From CBDIHP01 sp965279195 (GTDB lineage: Bacteria; Planctomycetota; Planctomycetia; Isosphaerales; Isosphaeraceae): a stretch of DNA of 64,000 nucleotides. The stretch spans positions 28,756-92,755 of the forward strand of contig CBDIHP010000023.1 in assembly GCA_965279195.1 (NCBI GenBank). Direction: 5' to 3'. Below the pieces are notes generated by a model. That model had not been told where the DNA came from, searched no databases, and saw only the letters and a program-made list of their open reading frames with translations. How positions within the stretch are numbered: position 1 is the first letter of the stretch; each line of letters begins with the position of its first letter. Positions 1 through 7,662 of this stretch are shown here, one piece after another. The position numbers and the translations under genes are program-made.

Positions 1-216
1 ATGCCCGTCTTCGCCCTGATGTCGCTCCTGCCCGACTGGACCCTCGTCTCCAAGGACGACATCAGCGCGCTGTTCGCGAAGAAGAACTCGAAGGCCCTCG
101 AACTCCTGAACAACACGAAGCCCAACGCCGACTACCCCATCAACGGCAAAGGCCTCTACGTCCCCTGGCCGACCCCGAAGAATCACCGGCCGCTCGTCCG
201 GCCGATCTCCGAGTGA
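1..216 (+). CDS. C-terminal part of an unidentified protein (cut by the window edge)
   Basis: The reading frame is open from base 1 and ends at a TGA at 214-216, so at most the last 71 codons are visible. The ATG at base 1 may be internal. The residues are mixed polar with no membrane segment. The tail is proline-rich (VPWPTPKNHRPLVRP). I do not recognise a domain. The next gene starts about 155 bases downstream on the same strand. Confidence 0.45.
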   Translation: MPVFALMSLLPDWTLVSKDDISALFAKKNSKALELLNNTKPNADYPINGKGLYVPWPTPKNHRPLVRPISE

Positions 217-371
217 CAGGGTCGCTTTGCTGATAGGCGGGAATCAGGCGCGAGCGTCGGGGCCGACTTCTGGATACGATCTTCGGGCGTCTGGCCTGGC
301 CTCGTCGCCGAGCGGCTGCCATGCCCGACGAGGCCGCCACCCCAGAAACCGCCCCAGGAGATCGCAACCAG

Positions 372-1718
372 ATGAGACTTCGACCCAGCACCCTCGGGAT
401 CCTCGGGCTGATCCTGACCGCCACGCAGCCCGCGACGGCCCAGCTCCAGTCGCACTATCAGGAGTGGGGCAAGCAGGCGGTGACGTCGAACCTCAAGGCG
501 GGCGCGGCCAAGCTCGACATCACCCCGCCGCCGGACACGCCGGTCACCGGACACCCCCGCAAGACCAGGGGGGCGAGGGATCCCATCCGCGCGGGCGTCT
601 TGCTGCTGGATGACGGCAAGACGAAGGCGGCGATCGTGACCTACGACCTCGTCAAGGCGTGGGACCCCCTCGTGGCCATGACCCGCGAGGTCGTCTCGGC
701 CGGGACCGGGACGCCGCCGCAGAACGTGATGGTGGCCGTGTCGCACAACCACTCGGCCCCCGACTTCGAGAAGGAAAAGGCCTGGGCCGCCGACATCAAG
801 GCGAAGCTCGCCGACGCCACGTCGAAGGCCAAGGCCGAGATGCGGCCGGTGACCGTCGGCTACGGCGAGGACGCGATCTCGTTCAACATCAACCGCCGCA
901 AGGTGGTCGACGGCCGGGCGGTCGTGAGGCTCAACCCGGACGGACCCAACGACAAGCGGGTCAAGGTCTTGCGGTTCGACGACGGCAAAGGATTGACGCC
1001 CGTCGCGGTGCTGATGCACGCCGTCTGCCACCCCTGCTTCTTCACCTGGGGCGACAACGCCACCCCGCCGCATCCGGAAGGTTACCCGAGGATGTCCGCC
1101 GACTTCCCCGGCGAGGCCCAGACGTTCGTCGAGAAGGTCTATGATGGCCAGACGTCCAGCCTGTTCCTCCAGGGCTGCGCCGGCGACATCCGCCCCAACC
1201 TGGCCGGCGACCCGTACCGCTGCGCCGACGAGGCCGACATCCAGTTCGCCGGCCGAGACCTCGGCGGCGCGGTCATCAAGGCCCTGGCGAAGTCCATGAC
1301 CCGCGAGGTCGCCGCGAAACGGCCCAGCACGTATAAGCTCAAGGTCGCCTCCGAGCGCGTCACCCTCGCCGGCAAGGACGGCCCGGTCACCTGCGAATTG
1401 ATGGCGATGAAGGTCGGGCCGTACCTGTTCCTGACCATGCCCGGCGAGCCGATGGTCGAGTACGGGTTCCGCCTGGAGAAGGCCATCGCCGACCGCGCGG
1501 TGCCCATCATCGTCGGCTACGCCAACGGCGGCATCGGCTACATCGCGACCGCCGAATCCCACAAGGTCGGTGGCTACGAGCCCATGCAGTGTCCCCTGCT
1601 GCCCGAGGCCGAGGACCAGATCGTCAAGCTCCTCGGCAAGCTCGCCGACCAGGTCGTCGGCGACGTGTTCGAATCCTTCAACAAGCACCCCGCCGGCACG
1701 CCGTTGCGGACGAAGTGA
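372..1718 (+). CDS. exported neutral/alkaline ceramidase-like protein
   Basis: A 448-aa protein with a signal peptide (MRLRPSTLGILGLILTATQ, cleaved near ATAQ) and the layout of the neutral/alkaline ceramidase N-terminal domain. Visible motifs are KLDITPPPDTPVTGH near the N-terminus, AVSHNHSAPD (a likely metal-binding His cluster), HAVCHPC and the signature LQGCAGDIRPN, which matches the ceramidase QGNAGDxxPN region. Planctomycetes carry many such proteins, and the true substrate is often unknown; it may be a lipid amide or another amide or ester. The start at 372 is preferred over an in-frame ATG at 321 because AGGAG lies 11 bases upstream and the signal peptide then begins at once. It probably acts in the periplasm. 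Confidence 0.8.
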   Translation: MRLRPSTLGILGLILTATQPATAQLQSHYQEWGKQAVTSNLKAGAAKLDITPPPDTPVTGHPRKTRGARDPIRAGVLLLDDGKTKAAIVTYDLVKAWDPLVAMTREVVSAGTGTPPQNVMVAVSHNHSAPDFEKEKAWAADIKAKLADATSKAKAEMRPVTVGYGEDAISFNINRRKVVDGRAVVRLNPDGPNDKRVKVLRFDDGKGLTPVAVLMHAVCHPCFFTWGDNATPPHPEGYPRMSADFPGEAQTFVEKVYDGQTSSLFLQGCAGDIRPNLAGDPYRCADEADIQFAGRDLGGAVIKALAKSMTREVAAKRPSTYKLKVASERVTLAGKDGPVTCELMAMKVGPYLFLTMPGEPMVEYGFRLEKAIADRAVPIIVGYANGGIGYIATAESHKVGGYEPMQCPLLPEAEDQIVKLLGKLADQVVGDVFESFNKHPAGTPLRTK

Positions 1719-1795
1719 GGGCTCAAGGGGGTGGTCGATCATCCGACGTCGATGATCGACCATCTCCCATGCGACATCCGATCCGGGGGTTTCCC

Positions 1796-3244
1796 ATGCT
1801 GCGAACGGGCGTCGGGCTGGCGTGGATTTACTGGCTGGCGTCGGCCTCGGTTCTGGTGTCGGTATCGGACGCGGCGGACCTCCGCGAGGAGGCGGCCTCC
1901 GCGCTCCGGAAGGCGACCGGCTACTACCGGGGCCGCGTGGCGTCGCACGGCGGGTACGTCTACCACTACACCCTCGACCTCTCCAGGCGCTGGGGGGAAG
2001 GGGAGGCGACGGCCGACCAGGTTTGGGTCCAGCCGCCGGGTACGCCCGCGGTGGGGGAGGCGTACCTCGACGCCTTCGATGCGACCGGCGACCGCTCCGA
2101 CCTCGACGCCGCCCGCGAGGCCGCCGGGGCCCTGATCTTCGGCCAGCTCGCGACCGGCGGCTGGACCAACTCGATCGACTTCGCCCCCGACGGCCCGCGG
2201 CGCGCCCGCTACCGCGACGGCCGGGGCGATCCGAAGGGCAGGGCCAACTCGACCCTCGACGACGACATCACCACCGCCGCGCTCCGGTTCCTGATGCGTC
2301 TCGACCGGGCCCTGGGGTTCCGCGACCGGGCCGTGCACGAGTCGGCCGGGGTCGCCCTGGATGCCATGCTCCGGGCCCAGCTCGCCAACGGCGGGTTCCC
2401 GCAGGTCTGGTCCGGGCCCGTCTCCCGGATGAACCCGGACGCCCGGGCCTCGATCCCCGCGCAGGACTGGCGGGCCGGGGCCAGGGTCAAGGATTACTGG
2501 AACATGCCGACGCTCAACGACGGCGTCGCCGGGAACGTCGCACGGACGCTCACCCTTGCGGCCCGGGTCTACCCCGAGGACCGCCGCCCCGGGCCGGCGC
2601 TGGCGAGGCTCGGCGACTTCCTCGTCCGCGCCCGATTGCCCGAACCCCAGCCCGCCTGGGCCCAGCAGTACGACGCCGAACTCCGGCCGATCTGGGCCCG
2701 GAAGTTCGAACCCCCGGCCGTCACCTGCGGCGAGTCCCAGGACGCCATCTCCGCCCTGCTCCTGATCCACGAGACGTCCCGGGATCCGAGGCACCTGGTG
2801 CCGATCCCGGCGGCCCTGGCGTACCTGCGGAGGTCCCGCCTGCCCGACGGCCGGCTCCCCCGCTACCGCGAGCTGGGCACCGACCGGCCGCTCTACATGA
2901 CCAGGCGAGGAGATGCTTACACGCCGACCTACGACGATCGCGACCTGCCCGCCCACTACGGCTGGAAGGTGGACTCGCGGGTGGACTCCCTGGGGCGGAC
3001 CTACGAGGCCCGCGTCGCCGGACGACCCCCGGCGCCCGCGCGGCCGGACGACCCGGCGACGCTCGAGAAGGAGGTCGCCGCGATCCTCAAAGAGCTCGAC
3101 GACCAGGGCCGCTGGATCAGCCCGCCGACCTCCGACCGGCTCCCCGGCCAGCCCGACCTGCCCCCCGGCCGGCCGTTCCTCTCGAGCGCGGTGTTCTGCA
3201 AGAACGTCGCCACGCTCGCCCGCTACCTGGCGGCCACCCGCTGA
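1796..3244 (+). CDS. exported pectate lyase-like protein (PL10 type)
   Basis: A 482-aa protein with a hydrophobic signal peptide ending near VSDAAD. The sequence follows the PL10 pectate lyase family: an alpha/alpha-barrel with GGYVYHYTLD, GQLATGGWTNSIDFAP, STLDDDITTAALRFL, NGGFPQVW, and a late PTYDDRDLPAHYGWKVD block. Family members cleave polygalacturonate by beta-elimination. Planctomycetes have many paralogues whose substrate is not proven. An upstream in-frame ATG at 1769 is possible, but 1796 follows a G-rich stretch and begins the signal peptide. It lies 77 bases after the ceramidase-like gene on the same strand, so co-transcription is possible. Confidence 0.8.
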   Translation: MLRTGVGLAWIYWLASASVLVSVSDAADLREEAASALRKATGYYRGRVASHGGYVYHYTLDLSRRWGEGEATADQVWVQPPGTPAVGEAYLDAFDATGDRSDLDAAREAAGALIFGQLATGGWTNSIDFAPDGPRRARYRDGRGDPKGRANSTLDDDITTAALRFLMRLDRALGFRDRAVHESAGVALDAMLRAQLANGGFPQVWSGPVSRMNPDARASIPAQDWRAGARVKDYWNMPTLNDGVAGNVARTLTLAARVYPEDRRPGPALARLGDFLVRARLPEPQPAWAQQYDAELRPIWARKFEPPAVTCGESQDAISALLLIHETSRDPRHLVPIPAALAYLRRSRLPDGRLPRYRELGTDRPLYMTRRGDAYTPTYDDRDLPAHYGWKVDSRVDSLGRTYEARVAGRPPAPARPDDPATLEKEVAAILKELDDQGRWISPPTSDRLPGQPDLPPGRPFLSSAVFCKNVATLARYLAATR

Positions 3245-3289
3245 GCCGGGCGGCCGTCCATCGGCCGGCGACCCGGCGCGCAAAAAAAA

Positions 3290-3314
3290 GCCCGGGCCCC
3301 ACGAGGGCCCGGGC
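3290..3314 (-). terminator. perfect 10-bp stem terminator, functional on the minus strand
   Basis: GCCCGGGCCC at 3290-3299 pairs perfectly with GGGCCCGGGC at 3305-3314 around a 5-base loop. The run of A at 3282-3289 reads as a U-tract only on the minus strand, so the intrinsic terminator faces leftward. It cannot serve the + strand pectate lyase gene in the classical way, because there is no T-run after the stem on +. It implies a minus-strand transcript entering from the right (see 3361-3462). Confidence 0.75.
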
Positions 3315-3360
3315 ACAGCCAGGGAGAACGACGCTTGCTCGTGATTGCTTGCTAAGGTGT

Positions 3361-3462
3361 TCAGCTCATCACATCTCTGGTGTGCTTGAGCTTGATGCCT
3401 GTGAGGAAAAGCATGGCCCGTACCAATGCCCGAAACGTCCCCCGACCAGTGCCCCAGAACAC
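3361..3462 (-). CDS. candidate small basic protein, 33 aa (unrecognised)
   Basis: A GTG at 3462 is preceded on the minus strand by AGGGA with an 8-base spacer and opens 33 codons ending with TGA. A strong minus-strand terminator follows 46 bases after the stop. The predicted peptide begins MFWGTGRGTFRALVRAM and has a basic, amphipathic character. The surrounding 150 bases are much more A/T-rich than the neighbouring genes. The frame stays open further upstream, to about 3714, but without convincing codon use. It may instead be a non-coding RNA. The function is unknown. Confidence 0.4.
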   Translation of the reverse strand: MFWGTGRGTFRALVRAMLFLTGIKLKHTRDVMS

Positions 3463-3734
3463 ACAATAAATCCCTGTGACAAAACAACTTGCGATTTTGA
3501 AAATTTTTCCCAAACCGGGGCCTCCGCGCGGAACACGGACGCACCACCCCCGGCAGCCTGCCCGAGGTTTGGTCAAGGCCTGCTGCGCTTGCGGGCAGGG
3601 GCATTTCCGCGACCAGCCGCCCCATTCGCAAATCCTGTCGCCATCTGGTAAAACGGGAGGGCCAGAGCAAGACTGTCGGCCCGTATCGGCCCGGAATCCG
3701 GGTCGATCGGGCAACTTGGGAAAGGGACGTGGGG

Positions 3735-5408
3735 ATGAAGGTTTTCGTACTCGGGCTCGACGGCGCGACCTGGGATCTCCTCCGGCCGCTGGCCGAGGCC
3801 GGGCAGTTGCCGAACCTGGAACGCCTGCGGAACAAGGGGGCGTCGGGGGTCCTGGAGTCGATCTTCCCCCCCCTGAGCCCGGTCGCCTGGACCGGGGTCA
3901 TGACCGGCAAGAACTCCGGCAAGCACGGCATCTTCGAGTTCCTCGAATACGGCCACGACCCCCTGAAGGGCCGGGTCAACTCGTCGCGCGCGATCCAGGC
4001 CGAACTGGTCTGGGAGATCGCCGGCCGCCACGGCAAGACCTCGGTCGCCGGCGCGGTGCCGATGAGCTACCCCAACCGCAAGGCCCCCGGGTTCTACCTC
4101 GGCGACTTCCTCAGCCCCCCCAACGCCCCCGACTTCGCCAGCGACCCCGCCCTCTTCGCCGAGCTCCAGGCCGAGGTCGGGCCCTACCGCCCCTGGTCGA
4201 CCGCCGTGCACGACGGCGGCAATGAGGCCAACGCCCTCAAGGAGCTGACCGACTACCTGGATCACCACCTCAAGGCCGTGAGGTTCCTCGCGAAGCGCTG
4301 CGAGTGGGACCTCTTCATGTACGACCTCATGGCCACCGACCGCATCCAGCACGAGCTCTGGCACGCCTGGGATCCGGAACATATGGTCGCGAAAGGCCGC
4401 GACCTGTCGAGGGTCCGCGAGGGCTACATCGACTTCTGGAAGCTCCTCGACCGGGGCATCGGCGAGATCGAGGCTGTCCTCCCGCCCGACACCACCCTGC
4501 TCTTGATGTCCGACCACGGCTTCGGGCCGATCGAGTGGTACGTCAACTTCAACGTCTGGCTGCTCGAACGGGGCGACCTGGCCTTGCAACACGGCTTCTA
4601 CGTCAAGCAGAAGAAGTGGTTCTACGACCGAGGGGTGACCCCGGAGTGGTTCTACAACCTGATGGCGAAGTTCGGCATGGCCAACCAGCGGGTCAGCCGG
4701 TTCCAGGGGAAGCAGACCGGGCCCATCGAGCGGCTGGCCGAGTCAGCGTTCCTCTCGCGCAGGCACATCGACTGGTCGAAGACGAAGGCCTACGCCCAGG
4801 GCAATTTCGGCCAGATCTTCCTCAACATCCAGGGCCGCCAGCCGCAGGGATGCCTCAAGCCCGAGGACGTCCCCGCTTACAAGGCGGACCTCAAGGCGGG
4901 CCTCCTGGCCATCCCCCACCCGGTCACCGGCGAACCCCTCGTCGAGAAGATCTACGAGGCCGAGGAGCTTTATCACGGCCCGCATGCCCACCTGGCCCCC
5001 GACCTGACGGTCGTGCTGGCCGACTGGCGGTACCGGACGATCGGCCTCCACGACTTCACCACCAACAAGCTCGTCTCCCCGGCCTTCGGGCCCACCGGTG
5101 ACCACCGAATGGAGGGCGTCCTGATCGCCTCCGGCCCCGGCATCCGACCCGGCTCGAAGCCCGAAGGTGCCACGCTCCTTGACATTGCGCCGACCGTCCT
5201 GCGCCTCCTGGGGATCCCGACCCCGTCCGACATGGACGGCCGGGTCCTCAACGAACTCCTCGAACCCTCCGCACTCGCCCCCCTGGGCGACTCCGCTACG
5301 ACCCCCACCACCCCGACCTTCGGCCCCCCCTCGGGCGACGCGGACGCCTACACCGAGGAAGAAGACGAGGCGATCCAGCAGCGCCTGGCGGACCTGGGGT
5401 ATCTGTGA
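3735..5408 (+). CDS. alkaline-phosphatase-superfamily phosphodiesterase/nucleotide pyrophosphatase-like protein
   Basis: A 557-aa protein that opens with the metal-binding block of type I phosphodiesterases (MKVFVLGLDGATWDLL), followed by the region with the nucleophile threonine (PVAWTGVMTGKNSGKHGI). It continues with LLMSDHGFGPIEWYVN (metal-binding Asp-His) and GPTGDHRMEGVLIASGPGI (a further metal His). There is no signal peptide, so it should be cytoplasmic. The start at 3735 has AAAGGGA upstream. A GTG two codons earlier is the alternative. Family members hydrolyse phosphodiester or pyrophosphate bonds; the substrate cannot be read from the sequence. The C-terminal 40 residues are low-complexity Pro/Thr and acidic. 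Confidence 0.8.
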   Translation: MKVFVLGLDGATWDLLRPLAEAGQLPNLERLRNKGASGVLESIFPPLSPVAWTGVMTGKNSGKHGIFEFLEYGHDPLKGRVNSSRAIQAELVWEIAGRHGKTSVAGAVPMSYPNRKAPGFYLGDFLSPPNAPDFASDPALFAELQAEVGPYRPWSTAVHDGGNEANALKELTDYLDHHLKAVRFLAKRCEWDLFMYDLMATDRIQHELWHAWDPEHMVAKGRDLSRVREGYIDFWKLLDRGIGEIEAVLPPDTTLLLMSDHGFGPIEWYVNFNVWLLERGDLALQHGFYVKQKKWFYDRGVTPEWFYNLMAKFGMANQRVSRFQGKQTGPIERLAESAFLSRRHIDWSKTKAYAQGNFGQIFLNIQGRQPQGCLKPEDVPAYKADLKAGLLAIPHPVTGEPLVEKIYEAEELYHGPHAHLAPDLTVVLADWRYRTIGLHDFTTNKLVSPAFGPTGDHRMEGVLIASGPGIRPGSKPEGATLLDIAPTVLRLLGIPTPSDMDGRVLNELLEPSALAPLGDSATTPTTPTFGPPSGDADAYTEEEDEAIQQRLADLGYL

Positions 5409-5462
5409 CCATCCACTCGGGCGGCCTGAAGTCGAATGCATCGGGCGAGAGCCGGGCACGGG

Positions 5463-5671
5463 GCGTGGGCGGAGCGCTGGGCGCGGGTCTCCCGACCCCG
5501 CCCCCACGATGTTCGAAGTGGACTACCGGACCGGGTCTCCAGACCCGTTCTGACTCGCCTGTCATCATGGGTCTGGAGACCAGGTTCGGTGGAACGGCGC
5601 GGCAAAGGTAAGGGCGGGGTCGGGAGAACCGCGCCCAGCGCTCCGAATCACGCCCGGCGCTCCGCCCACGC
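5463..5671. repeat. palindromic intergenic repeat, family A, copy 1 (full length)
   Basis: The outer arms GCGTGGGCGGAGCG (5463-5476) and CGCTCCGCCCACGC (5658-5671) are perfect inverted copies. Inside them, CGCTGGGCGCGGGTCTCCCG faces its near-complement around 5612-5645. The centre holds GGGTCTCCAGACCCG and GGGTCTGGAGACC. Shorter relatives occur near 17.2, 18.2 and 23.1 kb. The remaining bases to the next gene (5672-5942) show nothing I can name. Confidence 0.7.
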
Positions 5672-5960
5672 CGTCGCGGTTGGCCGAAGACGACCCGCCG
5701 CCCTCGCGGCTGGTGCTAACAGTTGTTCATCGCATCCGGTGATCGAAGCGATGCCTCCCGGGGACGACACGGCGGACAATCCCCAAAAATGCAGTCACCC
5801 CTTGAAGTGACCGGGCGTAAGGTTTAGCAAAGAGGGGCGAAATCCGGCCACGCGTACGATCGACGCCCCCCAGCCGCGAACCGCCTCGACGCCGAGGCCG
5901 ACCATCCCAACCAACCTCGCGCGACGTCGCCCGGACCTGCGGGCGACCAGGAGCCTCCCC

Positions 5961-6314
5961 TTGTTCCTCTCGATCGCGTCGTTTTACCTGTTCATGAAGG
6001 CGGCCTTCCTGTATTCGCTGGTGCGGACGCAGGTCAAGTATGATGTCATGCAGGACCGTTGGTTATTCCTGAGCGTCCTCTACACCGGCGGCGTCGCCTT
6101 CCTGAGCTACGCCTTCCTGTTCTCCTGGATCAATGCCAGCTGGCCGCCGTTCCAGCTGAACCTGGCGAAGATGGTCGGGGTGTCGCCGTTCGTGCTCTGG
6201 GTTGGCGAGACGTTCGCGCTGTCGGCGCTGTACTTCAAGCTGCTGTCGAAGGCGGACGACGCCATCTTCTTCTACATCCTCCTGCTCGCCGGCCTGGGGC
6301 TCGTCTGGTTCTGA
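5961..6314 (+). CDS. small integral membrane protein, unrecognised
   Basis: A 117-aa hydrophobic protein with three or four predicted membrane helices (about residues 2-20, 33-55, 73-92, 98-117), ending LLLAGLGLVWF. The start is taken as TTG at 5961 because AGGAG at 5950-5954 sits 6 bases upstream and the first helix begins directly after it. No ATG gives a complete first helix. I do not recognise the family. It precedes the zinc-ribbon membrane protein by 82 bases on the same strand. Confidence 0.6.
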   Translation: MFLSIASFYLFMKAAFLYSLVRTQVKYDVMQDRWLFLSVLYTGGVAFLSYAFLFSWINASWPPFQLNLAKMVGVSPFVLWVGETFALSALYFKLLSKADDAIFFYILLLAGLGLVWF

Positions 6315-6396
6315 GTCCGGCACGCGAGCGTTTGCGAATACAAGCCTGCTTTTAGCGAGTCCCGTCGGGACGGACGGGCCGGAGGTCGGAAATCCA

Positions 6397-7479
6397 ATGG
6401 GCATCATCTTCTTCTGCCAGAGCTGCGGGGCCCGGTTCGAGGTGTCGCCGGGCCAGGCGGGCAAGAAGGGCCGCTGCAAGCGTTGCGGCCAGAACATGCA
6501 GGTCCCCCGGGCCGAGCAGCTCGCCTCGATGACGGGCATGAACGCGGTGCCGCACGCGGGCGGCCCGGCCGCGGCGGGGCCCCTCGCCGCGGGCGCGGTG
6601 GCCGCCTCGATGCGGGGCGACTCCGGGCAGGCGCAGTCGATGTCCAACTGGCTCCGCGCCGCGGCCACGAGCGTCGGCCTGTCGCCGCTCACCGTCGACC
6701 ACATGCCGGTCATCGGCCGCGAGTGGGCGAAGAAGATCGACGACGACCTCGGCGACTCGAAGCCCTACATGGTCATGTCCGGATACGACCCCGGCGCCGC
6801 GCTCGCCCACGGCAGCGGCAAGCCTGCCGGGATCGTCACCCGCGTCTGGCGCCGCGAGACCGGCCAGGTCGCCAAGCTCCTCCGCAAGACCAATGAACTC
6901 GCGTACATGGTCTCGATCCCGTTCATCCTGATCCTCCTGTTCGGCACCGTCACCAAGTCGCGCGGGACGGCCCTGTTCGCGGCGACGTTCGTGGTGCTGC
7001 TGTGCGCGATCCGGATCGTCTCCGGCGTGGCGAACCTGATGGTCGTGCCGCTCCGCGACGGCCTGAACTCGGGCAAGATGAAGAAGCCGTTCAAGCGGGT
7101 GGTCGAGCCGGTGGTGATGATCGCAGTGATCCTCGCTGGCTTCACGTTCATCCCCTGGCTGCGGTCCGACCGCGCGGCGTCGGGCTCGCTGGCCGACCGG
7201 CTCAAGGCCGAGGCGGTCGAGCTCAAGGGCGAGATGAAGGGCGAGCTGCTCAAGCGGGCCGACGAGGCGTCGAAGATCGACGTCGAGAAGATCGGGACGA
7301 AGGTCCAGAGCACCCTCAAGGAACTCGGCACGCCGCCGGAAGGGCAGAAGGGCCAGGCCGCGCCGAAGGGCAAGGCCGGCGATCAGCCGAAGTCGCCCGA
7401 GGCCGCGATCCAGGGCATCCTGCAGGACGTCGGCAAGCGGGCCCGGCAGGCCGTCGAGGAATCGCAGAAGAACCCCTGA
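6397..7479 (+). CDS. zinc-ribbon protein with two membrane helices
   Basis: A 360-aa protein. Residues 4-32 form an MJ0042-like zinc ribbon (FFCQSCGARF, then GRCKRCGQNM), a common N-terminal module in planctomycete membrane proteins. An Ala/Gly-rich linker follows, then two adjacent hydrophobic helices (about residues 168-210), another hydrophobic stretch near 235-255, and a Lys/Glu-rich C-terminal tail likely to be helical. Start 6397 has GGAGG 11 bases upstream. The gene lies 183 bases before a membrane Ser/Thr kinase. A signalling or scaffolding role is possible but unproven. Confidence 0.65.
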   Translation: MGIIFFCQSCGARFEVSPGQAGKKGRCKRCGQNMQVPRAEQLASMTGMNAVPHAGGPAAAGPLAAGAVAASMRGDSGQAQSMSNWLRAAATSVGLSPLTVDHMPVIGREWAKKIDDDLGDSKPYMVMSGYDPGAALAHGSGKPAGIVTRVWRRETGQVAKLLRKTNELAYMVSIPFILILLFGTVTKSRGTALFAATFVVLLCAIRIVSGVANLMVVPLRDGLNSGKMKKPFKRVVEPVVMIAVILAGFTFIPWLRSDRAASGSLADRLKAEAVELKGEMKGELLKRADEASKIDVEKIGTKVQSTLKELGTPPEGQKGQAAPKGKAGDQPKSPEAAIQGILQDVGKRARQAVEESQKNP

Positions 7480-7483
7480 GCCC

Positions 7484-7641
7484 GGAGTGCGGAAGCTCGC
7501 TTCCGCCCTGGGGCAGGGGAGCTTGCTCCCCGAAGCGACCGACCGATCCACTCCCCTTTGCCTACCCTTGAGCCGCTCGCTGGCGAACCGGCGCGCGGAG
7601 CAAGCTCCGCGAGAACAGGCGGAAGCAAGCTTCCGCACTCC
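7484..7641. repeat. nested palindromic repeat, family B, copy 1
   Basis: GGAGTGCGGAAGC at 7484 and its exact inverse GCTTCCGCACTCC ending at 7641 form the outer arms. Internal small palindromes include GGGGAGCTTGCTCCCC and GCGGAGCAAGCTCCGC. Copies 2 and 3 lie at 18244-18405 and 25362-25501. This copy ends only 21 bases before the kinase start codon, so it lies within the kinase leader. Confidence 0.75.
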
Positions 7642-7662
7642 ATAGGATCCGCCGAGGTTTTC

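Larger units (their letters stand above)
3245..3734. other. 490-base intergenic region
   Basis: It holds the minus-strand terminator and small-ORF candidate listed separately. The A/T-rich part is about 3470-3515. The remainder up to the phosphodiesterase gene shows no gene I can support. Confidence 0.5.

Noticed and set aside
3413..3469. 18-codon ATG frame on the plus strand inside the A/T-rich gap
   Set aside because: There is no ribosome-binding site, and the signals in this region (ribosome-binding site and terminator) favour the minus strand.
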